Source: an uncultured Anaerolineaceae bacterium
GTDB lineage: Bacteria > Chloroflexota > Anaerolineae > Anaerolineales > Anaerolineaceae
Assembly: GCA_937897615.1 (NCBI GenBank)
Contig: CALCNO010000049.1
Location: 23,653-87,652 of the forward strand
Reading direction: 5' to 3'
Length of the DNA stretch: 64,000 nt
Numbering within the stretch: position 1 is the stretch's first letter; each line of letters opens with the position of its first letter. The position numbers and the translations under genes were made by a program. The notes beneath the pieces were generated by a model. It was not told the origin of the DNA. It worked only from the letters and a program-made list of their open reading frames with translations, and ran no database searches. Of this stretch, positions 32,821 through 42,466 are shown piece by piece.

Positions 32821-33936
32821 ATGTCCCAAGACCAACAAACCACCTGGATTGAAGTGAACCTGGCGGCAATCCAGCGTAATATCCAGCGGCTGCAAACCAT
32901 CTCTTCAAAACCGGTGATGGCGGTGGTGAAGGCTAATGCCTACGGCCACGGCCTGGTGGAGATTTCTCGTGCTGCTGTTGCAGCAGGGGCAATCCGCTTG
33001 TGCGTGGCGCGCATTGAAGAGGCATTGCGCTTGCGCGAGGCCGGTATAGATGCTCCGATCCTGGTAATGGGATACGTAATGCCTGCACGTGTTCAAGAAG
33101 CCATTGCACAGCGTATCAGCCTGATGGTCAATTCATTGGAATTTGCCCGGCAACTGGATGCAAGTGCAGCCGGTGAAACCCACCGGCTGCTGATCCATGC
33201 CAAAATCGATTCTGGCATGCACCGCTTGGGCCTGCTGCCGCACGAATTGGAATCATTTGCAAAAGGGATTGCCACTCTTCACCATCTTGAAGTGGAGGGA
33301 GTTTTCACGCACTTCCCTAATGCGGACGATTTGGCAGAGCCTTCTACCAAAGATCATATTGCTTACTTCACGCATGCAGTGGGGGAGTTGCAATCATTTG
33401 GGGTAAAGCCAGCGATTGTTCATGCTGCCAACTCGGCGGCGGCGCTGTACTTCCCGGAGTCGCGCTTTGATGCTATCCGCCCCGGGATTGCCATTTACGG
33501 CCTGAACCCGGATAGCGGTGCACCCCTTCCGCCTGGCTTTGAGCCTGCACTCACCTGGAAAGGCCGCCTGGCCTCGATCAAACAAATCCCGGCAGGGGAG
33601 GGTATCGGCTACAATTACCGCTACCACACTTCCGCGCATGAGCGCATTGGCGTGGCGGTTGCAGGGTATGCGGATGGATTGCGCCGCCGCCTGGGCAACA
33701 TCGCCCTGCTGCATGGGCAGCGCATTCACCAGGTAGGGGGGATGTGCATGGATCAATCGTTATGGCAGTTGGATGATGTGCCCAATGCACAGGTGGGGGA
33801 TGAAATGGTCTTTGTTGGCCGGCAGGGGAACGAAAGGATTTCTGCCGAAGAGGTGGGGCAACTGTGGGGCTCAAACAATTATGATGTTGTGTGCGGCCTG
33901 GCGGCACGCGTGCCGCGATTCTACTTTTATGACTAG
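32821..33936 (+). CDS. alr: Alanine racemase
   Basis: A 371-residue PLP enzyme that makes D-alanine for peptidoglycan. The PLP lysine lies in VVKANAYGHG (about 37-46). The opposing-face catalytic Tyr is in EGIGYNYRYHTSAHER, and the C-terminal GGMCMDQSLWQLDD motif is typical. The product feeds the same wall pathway as uppP and lysA in this window. The ATG coincides with the predicted transcription start, so the mRNA is probably leaderless. recJ follows after 16 bases. Confidence 0.95.
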   Translation: MSQDQQTTWIEVNLAAIQRNIQRLQTISSKPVMAVVKANAYGHGLVEISRAAVAAGAIRLCVARIEEALRLREAGIDAPILVMGYVMPARVQEAIAQRISLMVNSLEFARQLDASAAGETHRLLIHAKIDSGMHRLGLLPHELESFAKGIATLHHLEVEGVFTHFPNADDLAEPSTKDHIAYFTHAVGELQSFGVKPAIVHAANSAAALYFPESRFDAIRPGIAIYGLNPDSGAPLPPGFEPALTWKGRLASIKQIPAGEGIGYNYRYHTSAHERIGVAVAGYADGLRRRLGNIALLHGQRIHQVGGMCMDQSLWQLDDVPNAQVGDEMVFVGRQGNERISAEEVGQLWGSNNYDVVCGLAARVPRFYFYD

Positions 33937-33952
33937 AAAGTGAAGATTTCTC

Positions 33953-35653
33953 ATGAACCCCAGCATAGCCAAGAATTGGTGGACTTATCCTCCTATCCCT
34001 GTGGAGATTAACAAGAAATTGGAAAGCTACCCGCGTTTTCTGCGGCAGGTGCTTTACAATCGCGGGATTTCTGGCATCGAGCAGGCTGAGACCTATCTGG
34101 CTGCGCGTGACCCTCAGCACGATCCTTTTACGCTCAAGGATATGGAAAGCACGGTTCAACGCCTGCTGGCTGCTATTGATAGCCATGAAAAGATTGCGGT
34201 CTACGGAGATTACGATGTCGACGGCGTTACGGCCACTGCTTTGATGGTGCAGGTATTGCAGCGTTTCGGTGCGCTGGTGGATCGCCATATTCCAAATCGC
34301 TTTGAAGAAGGGTATGGTCTGAACACACAATCTATTGATAGGCTAAACGAGCAGGGGGTCAAGTTGATCCTTACGGTGGACTGCGGCATCCGCTCGCCGC
34401 GCGAGGCCGAATACGCCCGTGAACTGGGCATTGACCTGATCGTAAGCGATCACCATTTTCCGCAAGACGTCTTGCCCAATGCCTATGCAGTGGTTTGCCC
34501 CAAGCAGGAAGGCGATGGGTATCCTTTCAAGGAACTCTCCGGGGTGGGGCTGGCCTACAAAATCGCCCAGGCACTCTTTGGCACCCGCAAAGTGGGCGAT
34601 TGGAGCGCGGAGGACTGGCTCGATCTGGTGGCATTGGGCACCGTATCCGACCTGGTGCCGCTGGTGGACGAGAACCGTGCGCTGGTACGCAAAGGATTGC
34701 AGCAGATTCGTTACGGACATCGCATGGGGATCAACGCCCTGTGCGGCGCGGCCAGCAAGGACCCTGCGCGCATCACCGCTACGGATATCGCCTTTGGGTT
34801 GGGGCCACGGTTGAACGCTGCCGGGCGCATGGAATCAGCTGAGAAGGCTTATGAATTGCTGATGACGAATGACCGAAACGAGGCCGGCATGATTGCCCAG
34901 GAGCTGGACAACCAGAACTCGAACCGGCAATACGCCACGCGCAAAGCACAGGAAAAAGCAGAAGAAACACTTAGCGGAAGCGAGTTGACCAACCTGATTG
35001 CCGCATTTGATGAAGAATTCAATGTCGGTATTGTGGGCTTGGTGGCTTCCAAGCTGACCGAACGCTATTACCGGCCCGCAGTGGTGGGTTCGGTGGAAGG
35101 GGATTTTATCAAGGCCTCTTGCCGCAGTATCTCGGAGTTTCACATTACCCGGGCTTTGGATGAATGCGCAGATATTTTGCTGCGCCATGGTGGCCATTCC
35201 ATGGCGGCCGGGTTTACCGTGCATCGCGATTACAAGGATCAGTTGGTGGAGCGCCTGAACCAGATTGCTAACCGGGAACTGGATGGCCTGGATTTGCGGC
35301 CAACTCTGAAAATTGACATCGAACTGACGCCTGAGGAAGTGACCTCGCGTATTTATCCTGAATTGGAAAAACTACAGCCCACAGGTATGGGCAACCCGGC
35401 AGCCTTACTTGCCTTAAAGAATGTGGAGATAAGAGAAGTTGCTCTTATTGGAAGTGAAAAGACCCATCTGCGCTTTAAAGTTCCTTATGCACAGGTGTAT
35501 CAGGCGGTGGCTTTTAATCAGGCGCAATGGTACAACGAATGGCTTTTCAAGCATACAAAGTTTGACCTGGCATTCACCATTGATATCAACAGCTATAACG
35601 GCAAAGAAACACAGCAGATCATGGTAAAGGATATGCGCCCTGCCGCTGCGTAA
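33953..35653 (+). CDS. recJ: Single-stranded-DNA exonuclease RecJ
   Basis: A 566-residue DHH-family 5'-3' exonuclease. Motifs of the DHH domain: VYGDYDVDGVTATALM (acidic metal ligands), ILTVDCGIRS and IVSDHHFP. The DHHA1 domain has the nucleic-acid-binding segment GGHSMAAGFTV. The C-terminal OB-fold region is present. Length is normal for bacterial RecJ. It acts in recombination and mismatch repair. It is co-directional with alr upstream and an EamA transporter five bases downstream. Confidence 0.96.
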   Translation: MNPSIAKNWWTYPPIPVEINKKLESYPRFLRQVLYNRGISGIEQAETYLAARDPQHDPFTLKDMESTVQRLLAAIDSHEKIAVYGDYDVDGVTATALMVQVLQRFGALVDRHIPNRFEEGYGLNTQSIDRLNEQGVKLILTVDCGIRSPREAEYARELGIDLIVSDHHFPQDVLPNAYAVVCPKQEGDGYPFKELSGVGLAYKIAQALFGTRKVGDWSAEDWLDLVALGTVSDLVPLVDENRALVRKGLQQIRYGHRMGINALCGAASKDPARITATDIAFGLGPRLNAAGRMESAEKAYELLMTNDRNEAGMIAQELDNQNSNRQYATRKAQEKAEETLSGSELTNLIAAFDEEFNVGIVGLVASKLTERYYRPAVVGSVEGDFIKASCRSISEFHITRALDECADILLRHGGHSMAAGFTVHRDYKDQLVERLNQIANRELDGLDLRPTLKIDIELTPEEVTSRIYPELEKLQPTGMGNPAALLALKNVEIREVALIGSEKTHLRFKVPYAQVYQAVAFNQAQWYNEWLFKHTKFDLAFTIDINSYNGKETQQIMVKDMRPAAA

Positions 35654-35658
35654 ACACA

Positions 35659-36573
35659 ATGAAAACCCCTCCTTCACGCCTCAAAGCGGTGCTGTTGGCA
35701 TTTTTTGTAACTACGGTGTGGGCAACCTCATGGATATTCATCAAGATTGGGCTTGAGGATATTCCAAGCTTAACCTTTGCCGGGCTGCGTTATTCACTGG
35801 CCACTTTGTTCTTGCTGCCTTTTTTGCTGCAAAAGTCTGTACGGACGGAATTACGTACGCTTTCCCGTGGCTCATGGATGATGCTGGTGCTTCTGGGTGT
35901 GGTGCTTTATGCCTGTGCGCAGGGTGGGCAATTCCTCGGGTTATCCTACTTGCCCTCGGTGACGGTGGGATTGGTGCTCAATCTCAACTCGTTGTTTGTG
36001 GCTTTCATTGCCTATGCCGCTATTCGCGAGCGGCCTACCTGGCTGCAATGGCTTGGAGTACTGTTGAATATCGTGGGGGTGCTGATCTACTTTTCACCCT
36101 TTGGCGGGTTTGGTGGGAACATCTTAGGCTGGGTATTCTCAGCACTGAGTCTGGCGGCCAATGTGGTGGGTACGGTGCTGGGGCGGCACGTGAATAAAGG
36201 CGGGCGCATCAGCCCTATCATTACCACCACGGTAAGTATGGGCATTGGTGCTGTGATCATGCTCGGCATTGGCGTTGCGTGGCAGGGCTTACCGCCTTTG
36301 AGCCTCAAAAGCATGGGCATCATTGTTTTGTTGGCTTCTGTCAACACAGCCTTGTGCTTTACCCTGTGGAATTACACGCAGCAAACGCTCACCGCGACGG
36401 AATCTTCGATCATTAATAACACCATGCTGGTGCAAATTGCCATCCTTGCCTGGCTCTTCCTGGGCGAAAAGCAGACCGTTAACCAAATTATTGGGTTAAT
36501 CCTGGTAACGCTTGGTGCAGTGATTATCCAACTCAGGATTAACAAATCTGGAAGGGTGCAAAAATCCGATTAA
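35659..36573 (+). CDS. EamA (DMT) family permease
   Basis: 304 residues with ten predicted helices in two EamA repeats. The first repeat ends near residue 140 (LGVLLNIVGVLIYFSP) and the second near 295 (IGLILVTLGAVIIQL). The N-terminal TTVWATSWIFIKIGL motif is typical of drug/metabolite exporters. The substrate cannot be inferred, as relatives export amino acids, nucleosides or others. It starts five bases after recJ and ends before a short inverted repeat and the next promoter. Confidence 0.88.
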   Translation: MKTPPSRLKAVLLAFFVTTVWATSWIFIKIGLEDIPSLTFAGLRYSLATLFLLPFLLQKSVRTELRTLSRGSWMMLVLLGVVLYACAQGGQFLGLSYLPSVTVGLVLNLNSLFVAFIAYAAIRERPTWLQWLGVLLNIVGVLIYFSPFGGFGGNILGWVFSALSLAANVVGTVLGRHVNKGGRISPIITTTVSMGIGAVIMLGIGVAWQGLPPLSLKSMGIIVLLASVNTALCFTLWNYTQQTLTATESSIINNTMLVQIAILAWLFLGEKQTVNQIIGLILVTLGAVIIQLRINKSGRVQKSD

Positions 36574-36587
36574 CTCATTTTTGTGAG

Positions 36588-36596
36588 TGCTATAAT
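36588..36596 (+). promoter_or_regulatory. Extended -10 promoter upstream of the AAA+ gene
   Basis: TGC-TATAAT gives an extended -10, with no good -35 at 17 bases. An ACTCA/TGAGT inverted repeat (about 36573-36588) lies directly upstream. The leader would be about 40 bases with GGGAGGAA before the ATG. Confidence 0.65.
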
Positions 36597-36641
36597 CAAT
36601 AAACGGATTTGGTTCAATAGATTGTACCGGGAGGAAATACT

Positions 36642-37979
36642 ATGACTGGTCAACCAGTGTCGAACTCTGGGACTATTCAAAGGCCTGCCTCTATGCCAGG
36701 GCAGTTCTTGCCTCCTCCAATCAATAAGGTGGAGGATACCGGCCTGGCTGTGCTCTGGCTGCAGGATTTGGCCCTGAAGATTCTTTATTTCCAGGGATAC
36801 CTCACCGGTTACAAGATCGCTGAGGCAATGGCACTTCCTTTTGCCGGTACCGTGGATCAAATTCTGGAAGCCCTGAAACGAGAAAAACTGATTGAGGTTC
36901 GCTCTTCCCAGATGGGTCTTGGTGAAGGAGCCTATTTGTACGCCATCACCGGCGCAGGGATCGTGAAGGCGCGTGAGGCTTTGGAGCGCAGCCAGTATGC
37001 CGGCCCTGCGCCCGTACCATTGGAAATCTACAATGACTCGGTGCGCCGCCAGAGCCGCGGGCGCATCCAGGTGACCAACCGCCACATGCGGCAGGTGCTG
37101 GGCGACCTTATTTTTGGAGAGGGCACCTTTCACCGTTTGGGTCCGGCAGTTAATTCCGGCACATCAATTTTTATCTATGGCCCTCCGGGGAATGGCAAAA
37201 CCAGCGTGGCAAGAGCGATTGGCAACCTCATTCTCTCGCAGAGCATGTATATTCCCTTTGCCATTTTTGTAGATGGCCAGGTAATCACCCTGTTTGATTC
37301 GGTGAATCACCAACTGGCGCCGGAAGAAGACACCGCCACCCAGGCCGCGCGCGGGGGCATGCGCAAGGATGCGCGTTGGGTGCGCATCCGCAGGCCGTTC
37401 ATCATGGTAGGCGGTGAACTTACTCTGGCGGGCTTGGATCTTGTATTTGACGACACGTTGAAATATTACGAAGCGCCGTTCCAGGTCAAGGCCAATGGCG
37501 GCATCCTGCTGATTGATGACTTTGGCAGGCAACAGGTACGCCCGCGCGACCTGCTTAATCGCTGGATCGTGCCGCTGGAAAACCGTATTGACTATCTCTC
37601 CATGCACACCGGGCGCAAGATCGAGGTGCCGTTTGACGTGCTGGTGATGTTCAGCACCAACCTGCCGCCGCGTGACCTGGTGGATGAGGCCTTTTTGCGC
37701 CGCCTGCGCCACAAGATTGAGATCACCGACCCGAGCTTTGACGAATACCGCGAGATTTTCAAACGGGTAGCGGTTGCCAAGGGTGTGATCTTCAGCGATG
37801 AAGGGCTGGCCTACCTGTTGCAGGAATGGTACATCAAACCTGACCGCAAACTGCGCGCCTCGCATCCGCGGGATATTTGTGACCAGATCATTGACATTTC
37901 GCGTTACATGTCAGTGGAACCGACCATGACCAAGGATCTGATCGACCGGGCCGCCGAATCCTATTTTGTCGAGTTATAA
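36642..37979 (+). CDS. AAA+ ATPase with N-terminal winged-helix-like region, function unknown
   Basis: A 445-residue cytoplasmic protein. Residues about 30-120 look like a winged-helix domain (LKILYFQGYLTGYKIAEAM, then EALKREKLIEVRSS). The AAA+ core has Walker A GPPGNGKTS (about 185), Walker B ILLIDDFGRQ and a sensor segment MFSTNLPPRDLVDEAFLRR-like with arginine finger candidates. The C-terminal lid includes SHPRDICDQIIDI. The overall plan resembles chaperone-type AAA+ proteins rather than DNA-bound enhancer proteins. It leads a unit with GDPD, dehydratase and GH3 genes with near-zero spacing. I do not recognise a characterised orthologue. Confidence 0.82.
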   Translation: MTGQPVSNSGTIQRPASMPGQFLPPPINKVEDTGLAVLWLQDLALKILYFQGYLTGYKIAEAMALPFAGTVDQILEALKREKLIEVRSSQMGLGEGAYLYAITGAGIVKAREALERSQYAGPAPVPLEIYNDSVRRQSRGRIQVTNRHMRQVLGDLIFGEGTFHRLGPAVNSGTSIFIYGPPGNGKTSVARAIGNLILSQSMYIPFAIFVDGQVITLFDSVNHQLAPEEDTATQAARGGMRKDARWVRIRRPFIMVGGELTLAGLDLVFDDTLKYYEAPFQVKANGGILLIDDFGRQQVRPRDLLNRWIVPLENRIDYLSMHTGRKIEVPFDVLVMFSTNLPPRDLVDEAFLRRLRHKIEITDPSFDEYREIFKRVAVAKGVIFSDEGLAYLLQEWYIKPDRKLRASHPRDICDQIIDISRYMSVEPTMTKDLIDRAAESYFVEL

Positions 37980-37980
37980 G

Positions 37981-38730
37981 ATGTTTGAACAATTCTCAAC
38001 CCCAATGCTCTTTGCGCACCGCGGGGCATGTGCCCTTGCTCCTGAAAACACAATCCCGTCCTTTGAACTGGCCGTCTCTCATAAAGCGGACGCCATTGAA
38101 TTGGACGCCAAGCTCTCTCGTGACGGCCACGTGATGCTAATTCACGACCAAACGGTGGACCGCACAACTGATGGGACGGGCAAGGTGATGGAGTTGAGCC
38201 TGGCAGAATTAAAAAAACTGGACGCTGGTTCATTCTTCGGTAAAGAGTTTGCCGGTACTGCGATTCCCACATTGGATGAGGTGTTCGAGGCAGTCGGCAA
38301 AAAGATCTTTGTCAACGTGGAGTTGACAAATTACAAGTCGAAAAGTGATGAGTTGGTGGAAAAAGTGGCAGAAACTGTTAAACGCCACAAGATGGAAGAC
38401 CGCGTGCTGTTCTCGTCGTTCCTCCCAGTCAACCTTGTAAAAGCGCAGGCCTTATTGCCGAACACTCCTGTGGCTTTACTATGCCTACCGGGGCTGCCGG
38501 GATTGCTTTCTCGCTCGGCACTCTGCCGCCATTACTCACCGGGCATCATTCATCCGTATTTGTCTGATGTTAGTCAAGGTTACATCAATTCTGAACACAG
38601 GCAGGGACGGCGCGTGCATGTCTGGACCGTTAACGATGAGAAGGACATCCTGAGGCTAAAAGCCATCGGGGCAGATGGAATATTCACCGATAACCCTCTG
38701 AAAGCGCGTTCAGTGCTGGAGAACAAATGA
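37981..38730 (+). CDS. Glycerophosphodiester phosphodiesterase
   Basis: A 249-residue GDPD-family TIM-barrel enzyme that releases glycerol-3-phosphate from glycerophosphodiesters. Catalytic motifs: FAHRGACALAPENT at 11-24, ELDAKLSRDG and VMLIHDQTVDRTTDG. The C-terminal HVWTVNDEKDILRLKAIGADG is typical. No signal peptide, so it is cytosolic. The start ATG 37981 is one base after the upstream stop; a slightly earlier in-frame start lies inside the AAA+ gene. The stop overlaps the next start by four bases. Confidence 0.95.
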   Translation: MFEQFSTPMLFAHRGACALAPENTIPSFELAVSHKADAIELDAKLSRDGHVMLIHDQTVDRTTDGTGKVMELSLAELKKLDAGSFFGKEFAGTAIPTLDEVFEAVGKKIFVNVELTNYKSKSDELVEKVAETVKRHKMEDRVLFSSFLPVNLVKAQALLPNTPVALLCLPGLPGLLSRSALCRHYSPGIIHPYLSDVSQGYINSEHRQGRRVHVWTVNDEKDILRLKAIGADGIFTDNPLKARSVLENK

Positions 38731-39674
38731 TCCCGATTGAATGGCTGTATGCCGCCCGGGACAGAATTAAGGACATAACCAGAATAACCCCCTTGACACA
38801 TGATGAAAACCTGGGGGTTTTCTTCAAGTGGGAAAACGAACAGGTAACAGGCTCTTTCAAAGTGAGGGGCGCCGTAAACAAGGTGTTATCCCTGCAGGAA
38901 TGGGAGCTGGAGAATGGCGTCATTGCTTGTTCTGCCGGAAACCACGGCCAGGGGTGTGCGCTGGCCTGCCAGAAAAAGAGGGTCTCTTGTGATGTGTTTG
39001 CCCCTGAACATGCCGCGCCAAATAAAGTGGCTGCCATGCAGGCGCTTGGGGCAGAGGTTCACCTGGTAAAGGGCGATTACAGTGCGGCTGAGCACATGGC
39101 CATCCGTCAGGCGGAATTGACGGGAAAGGCCTTTATTTCCCCCTACAACGATGTCCAGGTGATTGCCGGGCAGGGGACGTTGGGTTTGGAACTTGCCGAA
39201 CAAACCAGCTTATTCAAGGATGTAAAATCGGTGATCGTTCCGGTTGGGGGTGGGGGACTTCTTGCGGGAATTGGGGTGAGCCTGGAATCGTTTAAACACA
39301 GGCCCAAGCTGATCGGGGCGCAGTCGGAAGCATCCTCGTACATGCACGCCATTTTTTACTACGGTACACAGGAAGGCGTTTTCGAGAGCGAAAGCATCGC
39401 AGACGGGCTTGCGGGAGAAGTGGATCATCGCTCCATCACCATCCCTTTGGTAGACAAGTATGCTGATGACATCATGCTGGTTTCCGAAAAGCAAATTGCC
39501 GAGGCGATCCGCTACGCCTGGCAACAACATCACCAAATGATCGAAGGCTCAGCAGCAGTAACCCTGGCGGTGGTTATGGCCGGGAAAAAGATCGATCTGC
39601 CGGCTGTTTTGCTGATTTCCGGTGGTAATATTCAGCCAGAACTTCATCAGGCGATTGTTGAGAAACGTGAGTGA
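38727..39674 (+). CDS. Threonine/serine dehydratase-like PLP enzyme
   Basis: A 315-residue fold-type II PLP enzyme. The PLP lysine is in TGSFKVRGA (about 41-49), the SAGNHGQG loop binds substrate, and the glycine-rich phosphate loop is VPVGGGGLLAG. It resembles catabolic threonine dehydratase, serine racemase or hydroxy-aspartate dehydratase. There is no C-terminal ACT domain, so it is not the allosteric biosynthetic IlvA. Translational overlap with genes on both sides (ATGA, and GTGA with the next) implies coordinated expression, although the four functions in the unit have no obvious common theme. Confidence 0.9.
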   Translation: MIPIEWLYAARDRIKDITRITPLTHDENLGVFFKWENEQVTGSFKVRGAVNKVLSLQEWELENGVIACSAGNHGQGCALACQKKRVSCDVFAPEHAAPNKVAAMQALGAEVHLVKGDYSAAEHMAIRQAELTGKAFISPYNDVQVIAGQGTLGLELAEQTSLFKDVKSVIVPVGGGGLLAGIGVSLESFKHRPKLIGAQSEASSYMHAIFYYGTQEGVFESESIADGLAGEVDHRSITIPLVDKYADDIMLVSEKQIAEAIRYAWQQHHQMIEGSAAVTLAVVMAGKKIDLPAVLLISGGNIQPELHQAIVEKRE

Positions 39675-42466
39675 AAAGATTAATTGCCCTGTTCCTTCTG
39701 GTTAGCATTATTGCCACCCAGGCTATTTCCATCAGGCCTGTTGTGGCATCTTCGCCTGCCCAAATTTCATCTGAACTCCAAAAAGCACAGGATCTGCTGG
39801 CAAAAATGTCACCGGAGGAACGGGTGGGGCAGTTGTTCCTTGTCACCTATACCGGTTCAGACACCGGCGAGGAAAGCGCAATTGCCAACCTGATTGAAAA
39901 CCAGCATATCGGCGGGGTGGTTCTCAGAGCGGATAACGATAATTTTGCTGCCGCGGATAGCCTCCCGGCGGCTGTTCAGGCTTCGATCAACGAGTTGCAA
40001 ACGCTCAATTGGAGATCAACGCTTTCGGGGGTGCAGGATTCCACCGGTGTAACGCAAGCTGAGGGCAACTATATCCCGCTATTTGTTGGCATTTCACAGG
40101 AAGGCGATTTAAGTCCATACGACCAGGTGATTAACGGGATGACGCCTCTGCCGAGCGAGATGGCCATAGGCGCCACCTGGAAGCCGGCCAATGCTGAAGC
40201 TGTGGGGAAGATCCTGGGCTCGGAATTGTCGATCATGGGATTCAACCTGCTCTTAGGCCCATCGCTGGATGTGCTCGATCTGGTTCGCACCGATGTGGGA
40301 GATGACCTGGGGGTGAGAACTTTTGGCGGCGACCCTTATTGGGTCGGCCAGATGGGCAAAGCCTATATCAAGGGCATACACGAAGGCAGCTCCAATCAAC
40401 TTCTGGTGATCTCCAAGCACTTTCCGGGCAGGGGCGGCTCTGATCGTTTGCCCGAGGATGAAGTGGCTACCGTCCGTAAATCCCTTGAGCAGCTCAAACA
40501 GATTGAACTCTATCCGTTTTTCGCGGTAACCAAAACTGACGAAGACCCACTGGAAATGACGGATGGATTATTGCTTTCGCATATTCGCTATCAGGGGTTC
40601 CAGGGGAATATTCGTGCCACTACGCGGCCGGTCTCATTTGACGAAACGGCCCTTGACCAGATCATGGCTTTGGAACAATTTGCCGGTTGGCGTGAGCAGG
40701 GTGGGCTGATCGTCAGTGACGATCTGGGAAGCACAGCTGTGCAGAAGTTTTTTGCGCCCACCGGGACGAACTTCGATGCAAGACAGGTGGCAAAATCTGC
40801 ATTGCTGGCTGGAAATGATCTCCTTTACCTGGGCAACATCCGATCCTCCAACGATGATTCTTCCTATACTACGGTTGCCAAAACGCACGAGTACTTTGTC
40901 CAAAAGTATAAAGAAGACCCCGTTTTCCAACAGCGTGTGGATGAAGCGGTGCTGCGCATTCTCACCTTAAAGTATCGCCTGTATTCGTTCTTCTCACTTG
41001 GAGTTGTCACGGCTTCCACGTCAGAGCTTGCTCAGGTTGGAACATCACAGCAAGTAACGCTTGATATCGCGCGCCAGGCGGTAACGCTGGTAAGCCCTTC
41101 CGTGCAGGACCTGAACACAGACTTGCCCAGCCCTCCGCAGAATGATGAACAACTGGTATTTATCTCCGATGTTGCACAGCAATCCCAGTGTTCCAGTTGT
41201 GTCGATCAGTCCATCTATTTGGCAGAAGACCTAAAGGAAGCCGTTATTCGGCTCTATGGTCCGAGTGCTGGTGACCTCATCCAATCCGGGCGCCTTTCCT
41301 CCTTCTCCTTTGACATGCTCAAAGCCTACCTCGACGGTGTGGGGAACGAATCCGACATCGGCAGCCGCCTGGATCAGGCGGATTGGATTATCATCGCATT
41401 TTCCGATTTCCGGGTGAATTCGCTAGAGGCTTCTACGTTTCAGCGTTTATTCTCTGAAAAACCCGGGCTGGTGCAAAAGAAAAAGGTAATCGGATTTGCC
41501 TTTAATGCACCTTACTACCCGGACGCAACAGATATTTCAAAGTTCACGGCTTACTATGCACTTTATAGCAAAACGCCGCAGTTCGTGGAAATTGCGGCCA
41601 GAACCCTGTTTAAAGAGATTCAACCGGCAGGGATCTTGCCTGTATCGGTTTCAAGTATTGGCTATGACCTGATCGAGGCTACCACACCGGACGCTAGCCA
41701 GGTAATTTCCTTAATGGTGATTAGCGATGCTGAGAGCCAGAGCGAGACTTCAATTTCTTCTTTGCCCAGTGATGCAATTGTCATTAATGCTGGCGATAAC
41801 CTCCCGATCCAGACCGGCATCATTAAAGATCACAACGGAAATCCTGTGCCTGATGGGACGATTGTGAGGTTTATCATCGATACCCAGACAGCAAGTGGCA
41901 CAGTTGAGCAAATGGAAGCACAAACAATTGACGGTATCGCGCGCACAGTGTACCGCATCCCCAATGAGGGCACGGTTAAGCTGAGCGTAACCGCCGACCC
42001 GGCGACCGTCTCCCAGATTCTCCAGATTGAGATCACCAATACCGGGGGGACTCTTACGTCCATTAACCCAACCTTTGCGCCCACCGGCTCGGTAGTAGCA
42101 CAGGTGCCTTCACAGGCTGCCCCAACCGAGCAATCGGAAACAATGAAGCGACATGCTCTGGGGCTGCCGGCAGTGGTCGACTGGATCAGCGCAACAGCCG
42201 CTGTGGTGTTGATTTTCTTTGGCCTCTACCAGTTTGGGCTAAGGCGCAGGAAAACAGGCTGGAATCCCTGGCTTCCTCTGGGCGCAGCCTTTGGCGGCTA
42301 TCTTTTCTACCTGTTGCTCATTTTTGGGATTGGTTTTCTCCGCCAGGGGTTACAGAATTATGGCACCTGGGCGGTGATCGGGTTTGTCTGCGCCGGTGCA
42401 ATCCTGGGCACAGCAATTGGTTTGTTGGTGCGCCAGATCACTAAAAAACGCAAAACAGTTATTTGA
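39671..42466 (+). CDS. Large exported GH3-like (NagZ-related) protein with Ig-like and C-terminal membrane domains
   Basis: 931 residues from a GTG start overlapping the upstream stop. A signal peptide (1-27) is followed by a glycoside hydrolase family 3 barrel of NagZ type (about 40-440): SPEERVGQLFLVTYTG, FGGDPYWVGQMGKAYIKG, KHFPG at 249-253 and the nucleophile region GLIVSDDLG with Asp350. The Asp-His acid/base pair of NagZ (DSH, about 11 residues after KHFPG) is absent; here the loop reads RGGSDRLPEDE. A GH3 C-terminal-like domain follows, then an Ig-like (Big_1 type) domain at about 700-800 and about three membrane helices at the end. Activity on muropeptides or glycans is uncertain. Confidence 0.82.
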   Translation: MKRLIALFLLVSIIATQAISIRPVVASSPAQISSELQKAQDLLAKMSPEERVGQLFLVTYTGSDTGEESAIANLIENQHIGGVVLRADNDNFAAADSLPAAVQASINELQTLNWRSTLSGVQDSTGVTQAEGNYIPLFVGISQEGDLSPYDQVINGMTPLPSEMAIGATWKPANAEAVGKILGSELSIMGFNLLLGPSLDVLDLVRTDVGDDLGVRTFGGDPYWVGQMGKAYIKGIHEGSSNQLLVISKHFPGRGGSDRLPEDEVATVRKSLEQLKQIELYPFFAVTKTDEDPLEMTDGLLLSHIRYQGFQGNIRATTRPVSFDETALDQIMALEQFAGWREQGGLIVSDDLGSTAVQKFFAPTGTNFDARQVAKSALLAGNDLLYLGNIRSSNDDSSYTTVAKTHEYFVQKYKEDPVFQQRVDEAVLRILTLKYRLYSFFSLGVVTASTSELAQVGTSQQVTLDIARQAVTLVSPSVQDLNTDLPSPPQNDEQLVFISDVAQQSQCSSCVDQSIYLAEDLKEAVIRLYGPSAGDLIQSGRLSSFSFDMLKAYLDGVGNESDIGSRLDQADWIIIAFSDFRVNSLEASTFQRLFSEKPGLVQKKKVIGFAFNAPYYPDATDISKFTAYYALYSKTPQFVEIAARTLFKEIQPAGILPVSVSSIGYDLIEATTPDASQVISLMVISDAESQSETSISSLPSDAIVINAGDNLPIQTGIIKDHNGNPVPDGTIVRFIIDTQTASGTVEQMEAQTIDGIARTVYRIPNEGTVKLSVTADPATVSQILQIEITNTGGTLTSINPTFAPTGSVVAQVPSQAAPTEQSETMKRHALGLPAVVDWISATAAVVLIFFGLYQFGLRRRKTGWNPWLPLGAAFGGYLFYLLLIFGIGFLRQGLQNYGTWAVIGFVCAGAILGTAIGLLVRQITKKRKTVI

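Noticed and set aside
33578..34330. Minus-strand frame of about 250 aa across the alr-recJ junction
   Set aside because: It spans two conserved genes on the other strand and shows no protein-like pattern.
38727..39674. Biosynthetic threonine deaminase IlvA
   Set aside because: The regulatory ACT domain is absent and the length fits the catabolic/serine racemase group.
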